Below are positions 22,442 through 32,504 of a DNA stretch of 44,284 nt, one piece after another. The position numbers and the translations under genes are program-made. The stretch comes from Kluyvera georgiana ATCC 51603. Lineage in GTDB: Bacteria; Pseudomonadota; Gammaproteobacteria; Enterobacterales; Enterobacteriaceae. The notes under the pieces are model-generated. The model did no database searches. It saw only the letters and a program-made list of their open reading frames with translations, and was not told where the DNA came from. Position 1 is the first letter of the stretch; every line of letters begins with the position of its first letter. The stretch is taken from NCBI RefSeq assembly GCF_001654985.1, contig NZ_LXEU01000023.1, positions 1 to 44,284 of the forward strand, in the 5' to 3' direction.

Positions 22442-24601
22442 ATGCTTCTCTGTTTCTTCCGACAGCTTTTCAGGGTGTTATTTAGGGTACGGATGACCGG
22501 TAACACAGAGGCGTTAAGTCAGCCTAAAGTGCTGATTACACCTAACCACGTCTCGTTTATCGACGGCATCCTGCTGGCGCTGTTTCTCCCGGTTCGCCCG
22601 GTTTTTGCCGTCTATACCTCTATTTCCCAAAAATGGTTCATGCGCTGGCTGACGCCGATCATCGATTTTGTGCCGCTCGACCCGACAAAACCGATGTCTA
22701 TCAAGCATCTGGTGCGCCTGATCGAACAGGGGCGCCCGGTGGTGATTTTCCCGGAAGGGCGCATTTCGGTCTCCGGTTCGCTGATGAAGATTTACGACGG
22801 CGCGGCCTTTGTGGCGGCGAAGTCCGGGGCGACGATTATTCCGGTGCGTATTGAAGGCGCGGAACTGAGCTACTTTAGTCGCCTGAAAGGGTTAGTGAAA
22901 CGCCGCCTTTTCCCGCGCATTCAACTGCACCTGTTGCCGCCAACTACGCTGCCGATGCCGGAAGCGCCGCGCGCTCGCGACCGCCGCCGTATTGCCGGTG
23001 AAATGCTGCACCAGATTATGATGGAAGCCCGCATGGCGGTGCGCCCGCGTGAAACGCTGTATGAATCGCTGCTGACGGCGATGCACCGTTACGGCGAAAA
23101 AAAAGCGTGCGTGGAAGATATCAATTTCCAGCCGGACAGCTACCGTAAACTGCTGACCAAAACGCTGTTTGTGGCGCGTATCCTCGAAAAGTACAGCCAG
23201 AAGGGCGAAAAGATCGGCCTGATGCTCCCGAACGCCGGTATCAGCGCCGCGGTTATCTTCGGGGCGATTGCCCGCGGGCGTATTCCGGCGATGATGAACT
23301 ACACTGCCGGAGTTAAAGGGCTGTCCAGCGCTATTACCGCTGCGCAAATTGGCACGATTTTTACCTCGCGCACGTTTCTTGATAAAGGCAAGCTCTGGCA
23401 CCTGACCGAGCAGTTAACCCAGGTTCGCTGGGTATTCCTTGAAGATTTAAAAGGCGATGTCACCACCGCCGATAAGCTGTGGATCTTTTCGCGCGTGCTG
23501 ATGCCGCGTCTGGCGCAGGTGGCGCAGCAGCCGGAGGACCCGGCGATCGTTCTGTTTACCTCCGGTTCGGAAGGCCACCCGAAAGGGGTGGTGCACAGTC
23601 ACAAAAGCATTTTGGCGAACGTTGAGCAGATCAAAACCATCGCCGATTTTACCGCCCATGACCGCTTTATGTCGGCGCTGCCGCTGTTCCACTCGTTTGG
23701 TCTGACGGTCGGGCTGTTTACGCCGCTGCTGACCGGCGCGGAGGTGTTCCTTTACCCCAGCCCGTTGCACTACCGCATGGTTCCGGAGCTGGTGTATGAC
23801 CGTAACTGTACTGTCTTGTTCGGTACCTCAACGTTTTTGGGCAACTACGCGCGATTCGCCAACCCGTACGATTTCTATCGTCTACGCTATGTCGTGGCCG
23901 GGGCGGAAAAGCTGCAACAGAGCACCAAAGAACTGTGGCAGGACAAGTTTGGCCTGCGCATTCTGGAAGGCTATGGCGTAACCGAATGCGCGCCGGTGGT
24001 GTCGATTAACGTGCCAATGGCGGCAAAACCGGGCACGGTAGGGCGCATTCTGCCGGGTATGGACGCGAGATTGCTGGCCGTGCCGGGTATTGAGCAGGGC
24101 GGTCGCCTGCAGGTGAAAGGGCCGAACGTGATGTGCGGCTACCTGCGCGTTGAAAATCCCGGCGTGCTGGAAGCGCCGACGGCGGAGAATCAGCACGGCG
24201 AGCGAGAAACCGGCTGGTACGACACCGGTGATATTGTCGCTTTTGACGCTCAGGGCTACGTTCAGATTCAGGGGCGTGCAAAGCGGTTTGCTAAAATTGC
24301 CGGCGAAATGGTGTCGCTGGAAACGGTTGAACAGCTGGCGCTGGGCGTATCGCCTGAGAAGATGCACGCCACGGCAGTGAAAACCGATGCCAGCAAAGGC
24401 GAGGCGCTGGTGCTATTTACCACCGATAATGAACTGACCCGCGACAAACTGTTGCAGTATGCGCGGGCCCATGGCGTGCCGGAGCTGGCGGTTCCTCGTG
24501 ACATTCGCTGGATGAAGCAGCTGCCGCTGCTGGGCAGCGGTAAACCGGATTTCGTCACCCTTAAGAGCATGGTTGCAGAGACGGAACACCCACATGAGTG
24601 A
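22442..24601 (+). CDS. aas: Acyl-ACP synthetase / 2-acyl-GPE acyltransferase
   Basis: Inner-membrane enzyme that re-acylates 2-acyl-glycerophosphoethanolamine imported by LplT, a lysophospholipid repair pathway. The 719-residue product equals E. coli Aas. The N-terminal acyltransferase domain has NHVSFID (HX4D, near residue 36) and FPEGR near residue 103. The C-terminal AMP-binding synthetase domain has [17 protein letters not shown] near residue 370, [12 protein letters not shown] near residue 510 and YDTGD near residue 595. ATG 22442 (MLLCFFRQL) follows AAAGGAG and matches the known start; the frame is open upstream through both sRNA genes, which is not meaningful. lplT overlaps the stop by 8 bases. 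Confidence 0.96.
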   Translation: MLLCFFRQLFRVLFRVRMTGNTEALSQPKVLITPNHVSFIDGILLALFLPVRPVFAVYTSISQKWFMRWLTPIIDFVPLDPTKPMSIKHLVRLIEQGRPVVIFPEGRISVSGSLMKIYDGAAFVAAKSGATIIPVRIEGAELSYFSRLKGLVKRRLFPRIQLHLLPPTTLPMPEAPRARDRRRIAGEMLHQIMMEARMAVRPRETLYESLLTAMHRYGEKKACVEDINFQPDSYRKLLTKTLFVARILEKYSQKGEKIGLMLPNAGISAAVIFGAIARGRIPAMMNYTAGVKGLSSAITAAQIGTIFTSRTFLDKGKLWHLTEQLTQVRWVFLEDLKGDVTTADKLWIFSRVLMPRLAQVAQQPEDPAIVLFTSGSEGHPKGVVHSHKSILANVEQIKTIADFTAHDRFMSALPLFHSFGLTVGLFTPLLTGAEVFLYPSPLHYRMVPELVYDRNCTVLFGTSTFLGNYARFANPYDFYRLRYVVAGAEKLQQSTKELWQDKFGLRILEGYGVTECAPVVSINVPMAAKPGTVGRILPGMDARLLAVPGIEQGGRLQVKGPNVMCGYLRVENPGVLEAPTAENQHGERETGWYDTGDIVAFDAQGYVQIQGRAKRFAKIAGEMVSLETVEQLALGVSPEKMHATAVKTDASKGEALVLFTTDNELTRDKLLQYARAHGVPELAVPRDIRWMKQLPLLGSGKPDFVTLKSMVAETEHPHE

Positions 24602-25787
24602 GTCAGTACACACTAACACCTCTATCTGGTCGAAGGGCATGATGGCGGTTATCGCCGCCCAGTTCCTCTCGGCTTTTGGCGACAACGCGCTGCTGTTTGC
24701 CACGCTGGCGCTGATGAAGCAGCAATACTATCCGGACTGGAGCCAGCCGGTGCTGCAAATGGTGTTTGTGGGCGCTTACATCGTCTTTGCGCCGTTCGTC
24801 GGCCAGGTGGCAGACAGCTTTGGTAAGGGTCGGGTAATGATGTTCGCCAACGGCCTGAAGCTGATTGGCGCGGCAATGATTTGCGTGGGGCTGAATCCGT
24901 TTATCGGCTATACGCTGGTGGGAATCGGCGCGGCGGCTTACTCGCCGGCGAAGTATGGCATTCTCGGGGAACTGACGACCGGCGATAAACTGGTGAAGGC
25001 CAACGGCCTGATGGAAGCGTCGACCATCGCGGCGATTCTGATCGGCTCGGTGGCCGGCGGCGTCGTGGCTGACTGGAATGTGGTGGGCGCACTGGCGCTC
25101 TGCGCGATCGTCTACGGCGGCGCGGTGGTGGCTAACCTCTTTATTCCCAGACTGCCAGCCGCGCGTCCGGGCCAGTCCTGGCGTTTTCGTCCCATGACCC
25201 ACAATTTCTTTAACGCCTGCAATGTGCTCTGGCACAACGGTGAAACGCGCTTTTCTCTGCTTGGCACCAGCCTGTTCTGGGGAGCCGGGGTGACGCTGCG
25301 CTTCCTGTTGGTGCTGTGGGTTCCGGTGGCGTTGGGGATTACCGATAACGCCACGCCAACCTATCTGAACGCGATGGTTGCGGTGGGGATTGTGGTGGGG
25401 GCCGGGGCGGCCGCGAAGCTGGTCACGCTGGAAACGGTGGCGCGCTGTATGCCTGCCGGGGTGTTGATTGGCGTCGTGGTAGCGATTTTCGCCCTTCAGC
25501 ACGCGATTTTACCGGCTTACGTGCTGCTGTTTATCATCGGTATCTGCGGCGGATTCTTTATCGTGCCGCTGAATGCGCTGTTGCAGGATCGTGGTAAACA
25601 TACCGTTGGCTCGGGCAACGCGATTGCGGTACAGAATCTCGGTGAAAACAGCGCGATGCTGTTGATGCTTGGGTTGTACTCGCTGGCGGTAGCGGTGAAT
25701 ATTCCGGTCGTCGGCGTTGGCGTGGGCTTTGGTGTGTTGTTTGCGCTGGCGATTATCGTGCTGTGGCTGTGGGGTAAGCGACGCTGA
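24594..25787 (+). CDS. lplT: Lysophospholipid transporter
   Basis: MFS-type flippase that brings lysophosphatidylethanolamine to the inner leaflet for Aas. 397 residues, as in E. coli, with about twelve hydrophobic helices starting at [20 protein letters not shown]. An MFS-like loop [14 protein letters not shown] lies near residue 70. ATG 24594 lies inside the aas end, and the 8-base overlap shows translational coupling of transporter and acyltransferase. It is followed by a cluster of three REP units. Confidence 0.96.
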   Translation: MSESVHTNTSIWSKGMMAVIAAQFLSAFGDNALLFATLALMKQQYYPDWSQPVLQMVFVGAYIVFAPFVGQVADSFGKGRVMMFANGLKLIGAAMICVGLNPFIGYTLVGIGAAAYSPAKYGILGELTTGDKLVKANGLMEASTIAAILIGSVAGGVVADWNVVGALALCAIVYGGAVVANLFIPRLPAARPGQSWRFRPMTHNFFNACNVLWHNGETRFSLLGTSLFWGAGVTLRFLLVLWVPVALGITDNATPTYLNAMVAVGIVVGAGAAAKLVTLETVARCMPAGVLIGVVVAIFALQHAILPAYVLLFIIGICGGFFIVPLNALLQDRGKHTVGSGNAIAVQNLGENSAMLLMLGLYSLAVAVNIPVVGVGVGFGVLFALAIIVLWLWGKRR

Positions 25788-25792
25788 TGTGA

Positions 25793-25915
25793 ACCCGGCG
25801 GCGCTTACGCTTGGCCGGGCTACGGCTATTCATTGTAGGCCGGATAAGCGTAAGCGCCATCCGGCACGATGCGGCACCTTGCCGGATGGCGGCGTAACCG
25901 CCTTATCTGGCCTAC
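25793..25915. repeat. REP cluster (three units) between lplT and tas
   Basis: Three G+C-rich imperfect palindromes of the REP family in alternating orientation: about 25794-25822, 25835-25865 and 25880-25915. They include GTAGGCCGGATAAGCGTAAG and GCCGGATGGCGGCGTAACCG. They fill the gap between the convergent ends of lplT and tas. Confidence 0.88.
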
Positions 25916-25918
25916 ATT

Positions 25919-26959
25919 TTACGGTGCCGGGTAGGTATAGACCTGATGCACCGCTTCAATTTCCGCTAACACCTCTTCGCTCAGCTCCAGATGCAGACTT
26001 TCCACGTTAGTTTTCAGCTGCTCCATCGTCGTCGCGCCCAGCAGCGTGCTGGCGACGAACGGCTGACGGCGGACGAACGCCAGCGCCATCTGCGCCGGGT
26101 CGAGGTTATGGCGTTTGGCAATGTCCACATAGGCGGCGACAGCCTTCCGCGTCTGCTCGCCGCTGTAGCGGGTAAAGCGGCTAAACACCGTATTGCGCGC
26201 GCCAGCCGGTTTGGCGCCGTTCAGGTATTTACCGGTTAGGGTGCCGAACGCCAGGCAGGAATAGGCCAGCAGCTCTACGCCTTCAAACTGGCTCACTTCT
26301 GAGAGCGCGACTTCGTAGCTGCGGTTGACCAGACTATACGGGTTCTGAATGGTCACAATACGCGGCAGGTCGTGTTTATCGGCCAGATGCAGGTAACGCA
26401 TCACGCCAAACGCGGTTTCGTTCGAGACGCCGATATAGCGAATTTTCCCAGCGCGCTGATACTCGGTGAGTGCTTCCAGCGTTTCCAGCAGCGATACGAC
26501 CGGCGCGGAATCAGCCCAGGTATAGCCCAATTTGCCGAAGCAGTTGGTTGGGCGCTGAGGCCAGTGCACCTGGTAGAGGTCGAGATAGTCGGTTTTCAGG
26601 CGCGTCAGGCTGTTGTGCAGCGCGTCGCGAATGTTCTTACGGTCCAGCGCCTGATTGGGGCGGATGCCGCTGTCGTTATTGCGTGACGGGCCGCTAACCT
26701 TAGAGGCGATCACCAGTTTTTCACGGTTGCCGCGTTTCGCCAGCCAGTTGCCAACGTAGGTTTCAGTCAGGCCCTGGGTTTCCGGGCGCGGCGGCACAGG
26801 ATACATCTCCGCGACGTCGATCAAGTTGATACCCTGACTCACGGCGTAATCAAGCTGTGCATGGGCGTCGGCTTCGCTATTCTGTTCACCAAACGTCATT
26901 GTGCCAAGCCCGAGGGTGCTTATCTCAAGAGAGCTGTGGGGGATACGGTGGTACTGCAT
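25919..26959 (-). CDS. tas: Aldo/keto reductase Tas
   Basis: NADP(H)-dependent aldo/keto reductase, 346 residues, the length of E. coli Tas, which was found as a suppressor of tyrosine auxotrophy. The true substrate is not settled. Family marks are the catalytic Asp/Tyr pair in LIDVAEMYPVPP near residue 50, the lysine in VIASKVSGPS near residue 85, the histidine in YQVHWPQRPTN near residue 130 and the cofactor-binding end FVASTLLGATTMEQL. The start is ATG 26957-26959 (MQYHRIPHSS) after AAGGAAG; the frame is open 7 codons further. Confidence 0.95.
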   Translation of the reverse strand: MQYHRIPHSSLEISTLGLGTMTFGEQNSEADAHAQLDYAVSQGINLIDVAEMYPVPPRPETQGLTETYVGNWLAKRGNREKLVIASKVSGPSRNNDSGIRPNQALDRKNIRDALHNSLTRLKTDYLDLYQVHWPQRPTNCFGKLGYTWADSAPVVSLLETLEALTEYQRAGKIRYIGVSNETAFGVMRYLHLADKHDLPRIVTIQNPYSLVNRSYEVALSEVSQFEGVELLAYSCLAFGTLTGKYLNGAKPAGARNTVFSRFTRYSGEQTRKAVAAYVDIAKRHNLDPAQMALAFVRRQPFVASTLLGATTMEQLKTNVESLHLELSEEVLAEIEAVHQVYTYPAP

Positions 26960-27053
26960 AAGCCGGCTTCCTTTTATCAACAGCGTCGGGAAAGAGTCCC
27001 GACAAAGGAATATAAAAATGGCAGAGGGGAAGAAAAAGGGAAAGCAGAAAATG

Positions 27054-27078
27054 AAAAAAGGCCAGCAAGCGGCTGACC
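27054..27078 (-). terminator. Terminator of ygdR
   Basis: On the minus strand, GGTCAGC and GCTGGCC form a 7-bp stem (one G-U pair) with a 5-base loop, followed by TTTTTTC. It begins about 10 bases after the ygdR stop. A second hairpin (GTCGGGA/TCCCGAC, 26985-27003) lies between it and tas. Confidence 0.75.
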
Positions 27079-27087
27079 TCTCTAACT

Positions 27088-27306
27088 TTATCGCTTGATG
27101 ATCTGTGATACGTCGTCGCGGTTAATCTGCATTTTATTGCCTTGCTGATCTTCGTAGCTGATAAGCCCGGTATCATCATCGACTTCGGGTTTACCGTCGG
27201 TGAGGATCATCCGGCCATCTTTTGTTGCCATGACGTAATCACTGCTACAGCCGGAAACTGCAAATGCCAGACCTACTGCGGAAATCAATACTGCCCATTT
27301 TGTCAT
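27088..27306 (-). CDS. ygdR: Small outer-membrane-type lipoprotein YgdR
   Basis: 72-residue DUF903-family lipoprotein of unknown function. The signal peptide ends in the lipobox VSGC, so Cys would be lipidated and residues after it ([13 protein letters not shown]) stay in the periplasm as a small SH3-like barrel. Serine at +2 favours the outer membrane by the Lol rule. I chose the ATG at 27304-27306 because it gives the E. coli length and N-terminus ([17 protein letters not shown]); two further in-frame ATGs at 27310 and 27319 also exist behind the AGGGG site. Confidence 0.92.
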   Translation of the reverse strand: MTKWAVLISAVGLAFAVSGCSSDYVMATKDGRMILTDGKPEVDDDTGLISYEDQQGNKMQINRDDVSQIIKR

Positions 27307-27382
27307 CGTCATCCCCTTCATCGCCGCACTCTCAATAGTCTAGTAATAACCGACCTCAGGGCTAGCATAAAGCAGGAAAATC

Positions 27383-27420
27383 TTAAAAAAATCAGACATA
27401 GCCCTCAAAAGAGGGCTATG
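27383..27420 (-). terminator. Terminator of ygdQ
   Basis: Perfect 10-bp stem CATAGCCCTC / GAGGGCTATG with a 4-base loop, followed on the minus strand by TCTGATTTTTTTAAGA. It lies 10 bases past the ygdQ stop. Confidence 0.88.
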
Positions 27421-27429
27421 GGCGACAGA

Positions 27430-28143
27430 TTAGAGCGGATTTTTTTTGTTTCTCAGCAGATTGAGGCTTTCTACCGCGATTGAGAAGAACATGGCAAAGT
27501 AGATATAGCCTTTCGGCACGTGTATGTCGAAGCTCTCGAGGATCAGCGTAAAGCCGACCAAAATCAGGAACGACAGCGCCAGCATTTTCACCGACGGATG
27601 CCGATCGACAAACTCGCCGATTGAACGCGCGGCAAACATCATTACGCCCACGGCAATCACCACCGCCGCCATCATGATAAACAGGTGGTCAGAGAGGCCC
27701 ACTGCGGTAATGACCGAGTCGAGGCTGAAGATAATATCCAGCAGCATGATCTGCACAATTGCGCCGAGGAACGAATGTACGTTCGTTTTCAGCCCTTCCT
27801 CATCACCTTCAATCGACTCGTGAATTTCCTTACTGGCCTTCCAGATAAGGAACAGGCCGCCCAGCAGCAGGATAATATCGCGCAGGGAGATGGCCTGATC
27901 GAACACGGTGAACAGCGGGTTGGTGAGCTTCACCACCCATGCGATAGAGGCCAGCAGCGCCAGACGCATGACCATCGCCCCCATCAGCCCTAAACGACGG
28001 GCATGGGCGCGTTGCGCGGTAGGAAGCTTAGCCACAACCAGAGAGAGAAAAATAATATTATCGATCCCCAGAACGATCTCCAGCAGCGTCAGCGTACCGA
28101 GCGCAAGCCAGGCGTTGGGGTCGGTGATCCATGCAAATAACAT
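27430..28143 (-). CDS. ygdQ: TerC-family integral membrane protein YgdQ
   Basis: 237-residue inner-membrane protein of the TerC family, with about seven hydrophobic segments. The family motif LEIVLGIDNIIFLSLV is near residue 21 and a second acidic helix LLDIIFSLDSVITAVGLSD is near residue 135. Their paired aspartates are thought to line a metal-binding or transport path; related proteins are linked with manganese or tellurite phenotypes. The exact function of YgdQ is not known. It has its own terminator and lies between mutH and ygdR as in E. coli. Confidence 0.93.
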   Translation of the reverse strand: MLFAWITDPNAWLALGTLTLLEIVLGIDNIIFLSLVVAKLPTAQRAHARRLGLMGAMVMRLALLASIAWVVKLTNPLFTVFDQAISLRDIILLLGGLFLIWKASKEIHESIEGDEEGLKTNVHSFLGAIVQIMLLDIIFSLDSVITAVGLSDHLFIMMAAVVIAVGVMMFAARSIGEFVDRHPSVKMLALSFLILVGFTLILESFDIHVPKGYIYFAMFFSIAVESLNLLRNKKNPL

Positions 28144-28263
28144 TAGATAAGTCCTGCCAAAAAAAGCGAAAGCGTCAATAGATGTACTTTGTGGGTGCTG
28201 TGGGGCAATCCTGCCGCCAGCAGCACGAGGAGTATAATCCCGGCGCGCGGCAGGGCAAAAAAA

Positions 28264-28959
28264 TTAATGCGTTTGCAGCATAAAGTGGCGCGCCAGCAAG
28301 GCGGCGGTGAAGTTCTTTTTGAGATAGAAACCGCGCGGCAGCGTCATAATCGGTTCACCATGCGCACCGATGGCTTCAGTCAGCGCTTTGCTGTTGGCTG
28401 CCTTTGGGCGTAGCTGCAGCACTTCACCGTGACGCGCAGTAATGCGTTCGACCTGCCCCAGAACAATCAGGTCCATCAACTCTTCCCAGTCCATTTGCAG
28501 CTGATGTTCCTCTTCCTGGCTCGGCGTCCACAGCAGCGGCGCGCCGACGCGGCGCTCGGCGAGCGGGATCGTCCGTTCGCCTTCTACCGGAATCCACAAT
28601 ACCCGCTTGAGCTTGTGGCGAACGTGGCTGTTTTCCCAGGTGACGCCGGAATTGCCGGTCAGCGGCGCCACGCAGACGAAAGTGGTCTCCAGCGGTCGTC
28701 CCTGGCGGTCAATGGGGATCGTTTTCAGCTCGACCCCCAGCGTGGCGAAGTCCTGCTCTGGCTTGCTGCCGGCGCTGGCGCCGAGCCAGATTTCCAGCAG
28801 CACGCCAATCCAGCCTTTATCACGCTTCAAATCCTTGGGAGGGACGATACCGGCCATCGCCGCCAGTTCGCCCAGCGAATAGCCCGCCAGACGCTGCGCC
28901 TGCGCAAGCAGCTCGGCCTGGGTTTTGGGCGATTCGGGAAGCGGGGCGAGCATTGACAT
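28264..28959 (-). CDS. mutH: DNA mismatch repair endonuclease MutH
   Basis: Methyl-directed mismatch repair nuclease that nicks the unmethylated strand at hemimethylated GATC after MutS-MutL activation. 231 residues against 229 in E. coli. The core [20 protein letters not shown] is identical to E. coli as I recall it, and the catalytic triad lies in [15 protein letters not shown] (Asp, Glu, Lys). [16 protein letters not shown] near residue 185 is part of the DNA-reading domain. The start ATG is placed at 28957-28959 (MSMLAPLP); ATG two codons later is an alternative. The gap upstream carries DnaA boxes. Confidence 0.95.
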   Translation of the reverse strand: MSMLAPLPESPKTQAELLAQAQRLAGYSLGELAAMAGIVPPKDLKRDKGWIGVLLEIWLGASAGSKPEQDFATLGVELKTIPIDRQGRPLETTFVCVAPLTGNSGVTWENSHVRHKLKRVLWIPVEGERTIPLAERRVGAPLLWTPSQEEEHQLQMDWEELMDLIVLGQVERITARHGEVLQLRPKAANSKALTEAIGAHGEPIMTLPRGFYLKKNFTAALLARHFMLQTH

Positions 28960-29147
28960 GATGAAAGCGCCTTTTGGTGAAAAAATGAACGACTGTTTTG
29001 CCGGGTGTGGATAGAGTTTAACTTTTTCTGAGTAAATATATCAACGTGATGATTATAATGGATTTTTTAATCTATTTTTCAGCGTAAAAACGGCGTGAAA
29101 AAAGGTTTTCCAAATCTGGTCACTGACAATGAACAGGATCTTACACC

Positions 29148-29375
29148 ATGTTATCCACAGAAAAATGGGATAACTGGGGAAAAGCCTCACTACTGTTTCA
29201 ATTTACAGCCTTGACGTGCGACGAAAATCGAATTTTCGCACAAAAGATGTCTAAGATGTTGGCACAATCTGTGGATAAAATCGACGTTGCTCGATCTTTC
29301 ATCAGTTGGAGGATCGCCTATGTGATGATCATCACGTTATGCGCTAATGCATGCGGATTAACTATAATAACTTAA
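29148..29375 (+). CDS. ygdT: Small ORF resembling YgdT
   Basis: 75-residue frame beginning MLSTEKWDNWGKASLLF and continuing QFTALTCDENRIF. The first 27 residues resemble E. coli YgdT (48 residues, same mutH-rppH location) as I remember that sequence. The remainder departs and extends to a hydrophobic tail (AYVMIITLCANACGLTIIT). AGGAT stands 9 bases before the ATG. The start codons overlap a DnaA box, so sequence conservation here may reflect DnaA binding rather than protein. Product unknown; treat as tentative. Confidence 0.4.
   Translation: MLSTEKWDNWGKASLLFQFTALTCDENRIFAQKMSKMLAQSVDKIDVARSFISWRIAYVMIITLCANACGLTIIT
29151..29159 (+). promoter_or_regulatory. DnaA box (perfect)
   Basis: TTATCCACA, the consensus high-affinity DnaA-ATP/ADP box, lies 192 bases upstream of the mutH start. 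Confidence 0.75.
29270..29278 (-). promoter_or_regulatory. DnaA box (perfect, inverted)
   Basis: TGTGGATAA is the complement of TTATCCACA. It faces the box at 29151-29159 across 110 bases. Confidence 0.75.
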
Positions 29376-29643
29376 TGAAAAATATCATTTTACTGCGCAG
29401 GGCTTGCATGCGATTATTCAGAGTAGTCTGGGTTTTCCCTGGGTAATTCCGTACTTCTTCACAACTCTATCCACAGAAAAAGTGAATAAAATCGCGGATG
29501 AACGCGGTTCTCTGTTTATAACTCTGATGATTACTGTGAGTTATTCAAATGTTATTCGATGGTCGTGCTGTAATAGAGTGGTTTACCGTTTCCAGCGAGT
29601 GTGAAACAATCATTCACATTGAAGCTTATTTTGAGGTAGTCCG

Positions 29644-30174
29644 GTGATTGATGACGATGGCTACCGCCCAAATGTTGGTATTGTAATTTGCAATCGTCAG
29701 GGCCAGGTTATGTGGGCCCGACGCTACGGTCAGCACTCCTGGCAATTCCCGCAAGGGGGCATAAACCCCGGTGAGACAGCAGAACAGGCGATGTATCGGG
29801 AACTGTTCGAAGAAGTTGGATTAAGCCGTAAGGACGTACGGATCCTCGCTTCGACCCGAAACTGGTTGCGTTACAAATTGCCTAAACGTTTGGTGCGTTG
29901 GGACACAAAGCCGGTTTGTATCGGCCAGAAACAAAAATGGTTTCTCTTGCAGTTGATCGGCAATGATGCGGATATCAATATGCAAACCAGCAGCACGCCG
30001 GAGTTCGACGGCTGGCGCTGGGTGAGTTACTGGTATCCGGTGCGTCAGGTCGTGTCGTTTAAACGTGACGTCTACCGCCGGGTGATGAAAGAGTTCGCCA
30101 GCGTAGTGATGGCGCTTGCGGAGAGCGCGCCAAAACCGCAAAGCGCGCCTGCTTATCGACGTAAAAGAGGTTAA
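29644..30174 (+). CDS. rppH: RNA pyrophosphohydrolase
   Basis: Nudix hydrolase that removes pyrophosphate from the 5' end of primary transcripts, exposing them to RNase E. 176 residues, as in E. coli. The Nudix box GX5EX7REUXEEXGU is complete at residues 38-60 (from [18 protein letters not shown] to EEVGL). The start is GTG 29644, the accepted start in relatives, with GAGGTAG upstream. ptsP follows 12 bases after the stop, so rppH-ptsP probably form an operon. Confidence 0.97.
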   Translation: MIDDDGYRPNVGIVICNRQGQVMWARRYGQHSWQFPQGGINPGETAEQAMYRELFEEVGLSRKDVRILASTRNWLRYKLPKRLVRWDTKPVCIGQKQKWFLLQLIGNDADINMQTSSTPEFDGWRWVSYWYPVRQVVSFKRDVYRRVMKEFASVVMALAESAPKPQSAPAYRRKRG

Positions 30175-30186
30175 GCCACGCATATT

Positions 30187-32433
30187 ATGCTCACTCGCTT
30201 ACGCGAAATAGTTGAGAAGGTCGCGAGTGCGCCTCGTTTGAACGAGGCGCTGGATATTCTGGTCACCGATGTCTGCCTGGCCATGGAGACCGAGGTTTGT
30301 TCCGTCTATCTCGCCGACAACGATCGACGCTGCTTCTATCTGATGGCGACCCGCGGCCTGAAAAAACCGCGCGGTCGTACCATTACGCTCGCCTTCGATG
30401 AAGGGATCGTCGGGCTGGTTGGCCGCCTGGCCGAACCGATTAACCTCGCCGACGCGCAAAAACACCCCAGCTATAAATACATTCCCTCAGTGAAAGAAGA
30501 GCGCTTCCGCGCGTTTCTTGGCGTGCCGATCATTCAGCGCCGTCAGCTGCTGGGCGTGCTGGTGGTGCAGCAGCGCGAGCTGAGGCAGTACGACGAAAGC
30601 GAAGAGTCATTCCTGGTCACGCTCGCCACCCAGATGGCGGCTATTCTCTCGCAGTCTCAGTTGACGGCGCTGTTCGGGCAGTATCGCCAGACGCGTATCC
30701 GCGCGCTGCCGGCTTCGCCGGGCGTGGCGATCGCCGAAGGCTGGATGGACGCCACCCTGCCGCTGATGGAGCAGGTGTATGAAGCGTCGTCGCTGGATAC
30801 TCAACTGGAGCGCGAACGTTTAACCGGCGCGCTGGAAGAAGCGGCGAACGAATTTCGTCGTTACAGCAAACGCTATGCCGCCGGAGCGCAAAAAGAGACG
30901 GCGGCGATTTTTGACCTCTATTCGCACCTGCTCTCTGACGCCAGCCTGCGCCGCGCGCTGTTTGCCGCGGTGGATAATGGCTCGGTGGCCGAATGGGCGG
31001 TGAAAACGGTTATTGAGAAGTTTGCCGAACAGTTTGCCGCGCTCAGCGACGGCTACCTGAAAGAGCGCGCGGGCGATCTGCGTGCATTAGGGCAGCGTCT
31101 GCTGTTCCACCTTGATGACACCACGCAAGGCGCCAATGCCTGGCCGCCGCGTTTTGTGCTGGTGGCGGATGAACTCTCCGCCGCCACGCTCGCGGAAGTC
31201 CCGCAGGATCGTTTAGCGGGCGTGGTGGTGCGCGACGGTGCCGCCAACTCACACGCGGCGATCATGGTTCGTGCGTTGGGGATCCCTACGGTGATGGGCG
31301 CCGATATCCAGCCGTCGATCCTCCACGGGCGTACGCTGGTAGTCGATGGCTACCGCGGCGAGCTGCTGGTGGATCCTGAACCGATCCTGCTGCACGAATA
31401 TCAACGGCTTATCAGCGAAGAAAACGAACTCAGCCGCCTGGCGGAAGGGGACGTTGAGCGCCCGGCGGAGCTGAAAAGCGGCGAGCGTGTGAAGGTGATG
31501 CTCAACGCTGGCCTGAGCCCGGAGCATGAGCAGAAGCTGGGGCGACGCATCGACGGCATTGGTCTATACCGTACCGAAATTCCGTTTATGCTGCAAAGCG
31601 GCTTCCCTTCCGAAGAGGAGCAGGTGGCGCAGTATCAGGGCATGCTACAGATGTTCAACGACAAGCCGGTGACTTTACGTACGCTGGACGTCGGGGCGGA
31701 CAAACAGCTGCCGTATATGCCGATCAGCGAAGAAAACCCCTGCCTCGGCTGGCGCGGGATCCGCATTACGCTCGATCAGCCTGAGATCTTTCTTGTGCAG
31801 GTGCGCGCGATGCTGCGCGCCAACGCGGCGACCGGCAATTTGAGCATTCTGCTGCCGATGGTCACCAGCCTGGAAGAGGTCGACGAAGCGCGCCGTCTGA
31901 TCGACCGTGCCGGCCGCGAAGTGGAAGAGATGATCGGCTACGCCATTCCGAAACCGCGTATTGGCATCATGCTGGAAGTGCCGTCGATGGTCTTTATGCT
32001 GCCGCATCTGGCGAGCCGCATCGACTTCATCTCCGTGGGCACCAACGATCTCACGCAATATGTGCTGGCGGTGGATCGTAACAATACCCGCGTTGCCAGC
32101 ATCTACGATAGCCTGCATCCGGGGATGATTCGCGTACTGGCGATGATTGTGCAGGAAGCCGAACGCTATGGTATCGATTTACGTCTGTGCGGCGAAATGG
32201 CGGGCGACCCGATGTGCGTCACCATCCTGATTGGCCTGGGGTTCCGACATCTGTCGATGAACGGTCGTTCGGTGGCGCGCGTGAAGTATCTGCTGCGCAA
32301 TATCGATCTCGAAGACGCGCAAACGCTCGCCCAGCGCAGCCTGGAGGCGCAGATGGCGACCGAAGTGCGCCATCAGGTCGCGGCCTTTATGGAGCGTCGT
32401 GGCCTCGGCGGCCTGATTCGTGGGGGCCTGTAG
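30187..32433 (+). CDS. ptsP: Nitrogen PTS enzyme I (EI-Ntr)
   Basis: PEP-dependent protein kinase that starts the nitrogen phosphotransfer chain EI-Ntr to NPr to EIIA-Ntr. 748 residues, equal to E. coli. An N-terminal GAF domain (about 1-160, AMETEVCSVYLADNDRRC) senses nitrogen state. The EI part follows with the phosphorylated histidine in AANSHAAIMVRALG near residue 356, a linker with GIGLYRTE near residue 458, and PEP-binding motifs GWRGIRI, IGIMLEVPS, SVGTNDLTQY and LCGEMAGDP. The stop codon runs into a REP element. Confidence 0.97.
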   Translation: MLTRLREIVEKVASAPRLNEALDILVTDVCLAMETEVCSVYLADNDRRCFYLMATRGLKKPRGRTITLAFDEGIVGLVGRLAEPINLADAQKHPSYKYIPSVKEERFRAFLGVPIIQRRQLLGVLVVQQRELRQYDESEESFLVTLATQMAAILSQSQLTALFGQYRQTRIRALPASPGVAIAEGWMDATLPLMEQVYEASSLDTQLERERLTGALEEAANEFRRYSKRYAAGAQKETAAIFDLYSHLLSDASLRRALFAAVDNGSVAEWAVKTVIEKFAEQFAALSDGYLKERAGDLRALGQRLLFHLDDTTQGANAWPPRFVLVADELSAATLAEVPQDRLAGVVVRDGAANSHAAIMVRALGIPTVMGADIQPSILHGRTLVVDGYRGELLVDPEPILLHEYQRLISEENELSRLAEGDVERPAELKSGERVKVMLNAGLSPEHEQKLGRRIDGIGLYRTEIPFMLQSGFPSEEEQVAQYQGMLQMFNDKPVTLRTLDVGADKQLPYMPISEENPCLGWRGIRITLDQPEIFLVQVRAMLRANAATGNLSILLPMVTSLEEVDEARRLIDRAGREVEEMIGYAIPKPRIGIMLEVPSMVFMLPHLASRIDFISVGTNDLTQYVLAVDRNNTRVASIYDSLHPGMIRVLAMIVQEAERYGIDLRLCGEMAGDPMCVTILIGLGFRHLSMNGRSVARVKYLLRNIDLEDAQTLAQRSLEAQMATEVRHQVAAFMERRGLGGLIRGGL

Positions 32434-32504
32434 GCCGATAAGCGCAGCGCCATCGGGCCGTCCGGCGCCCTTGCCGGATGGCGGCGTTGCCTTATTCGGC
32501 CTAC
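32430..32504. repeat. REP pair after ptsP
   Basis: Two REP-type hairpins, GTAGGCCGATAAGCGCAGCG... and GCCGGATGGCGGCGTTGCCT..., lie immediately after ptsP; the first begins inside its stop codon. They occupy part of the 256-base gap before lgt. The rest of that gap (32505-32689) holds only presumed lgt promoter sequence. Confidence 0.85.

Larger units (their letters stand above)
28960..29643. promoter_or_regulatory. mutH-rppH divergent region with DnaA boxes
   Basis: A 684-base, A+T-rich gap between divergent mutH and rppH. It contains perfect DnaA boxes at 29151-29159 and 29270-29278, a third near-match CTATCCACA at 29467-29475, and a small ORF (29148-29375). E. coli is known to have a high-affinity DnaA-binding site by mutH. 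I saw no other gene. The rest presumably holds the mutH and rppH promoters. Confidence 0.65.

Noticed and set aside
29404-29604. 66-residue frame before rppH
   Set aside because: No ribosome site, no resemblance to a known protein and mixed composition; it overlaps the DnaA-like site and the rppH promoter zone.
4752-32504. REP units as possible CRISPR or insertion sequence remnants
   Set aside because: Each is a short imperfect hairpin of the enterobacterial REP type, without regular spacers, transposase or terminal repeats.
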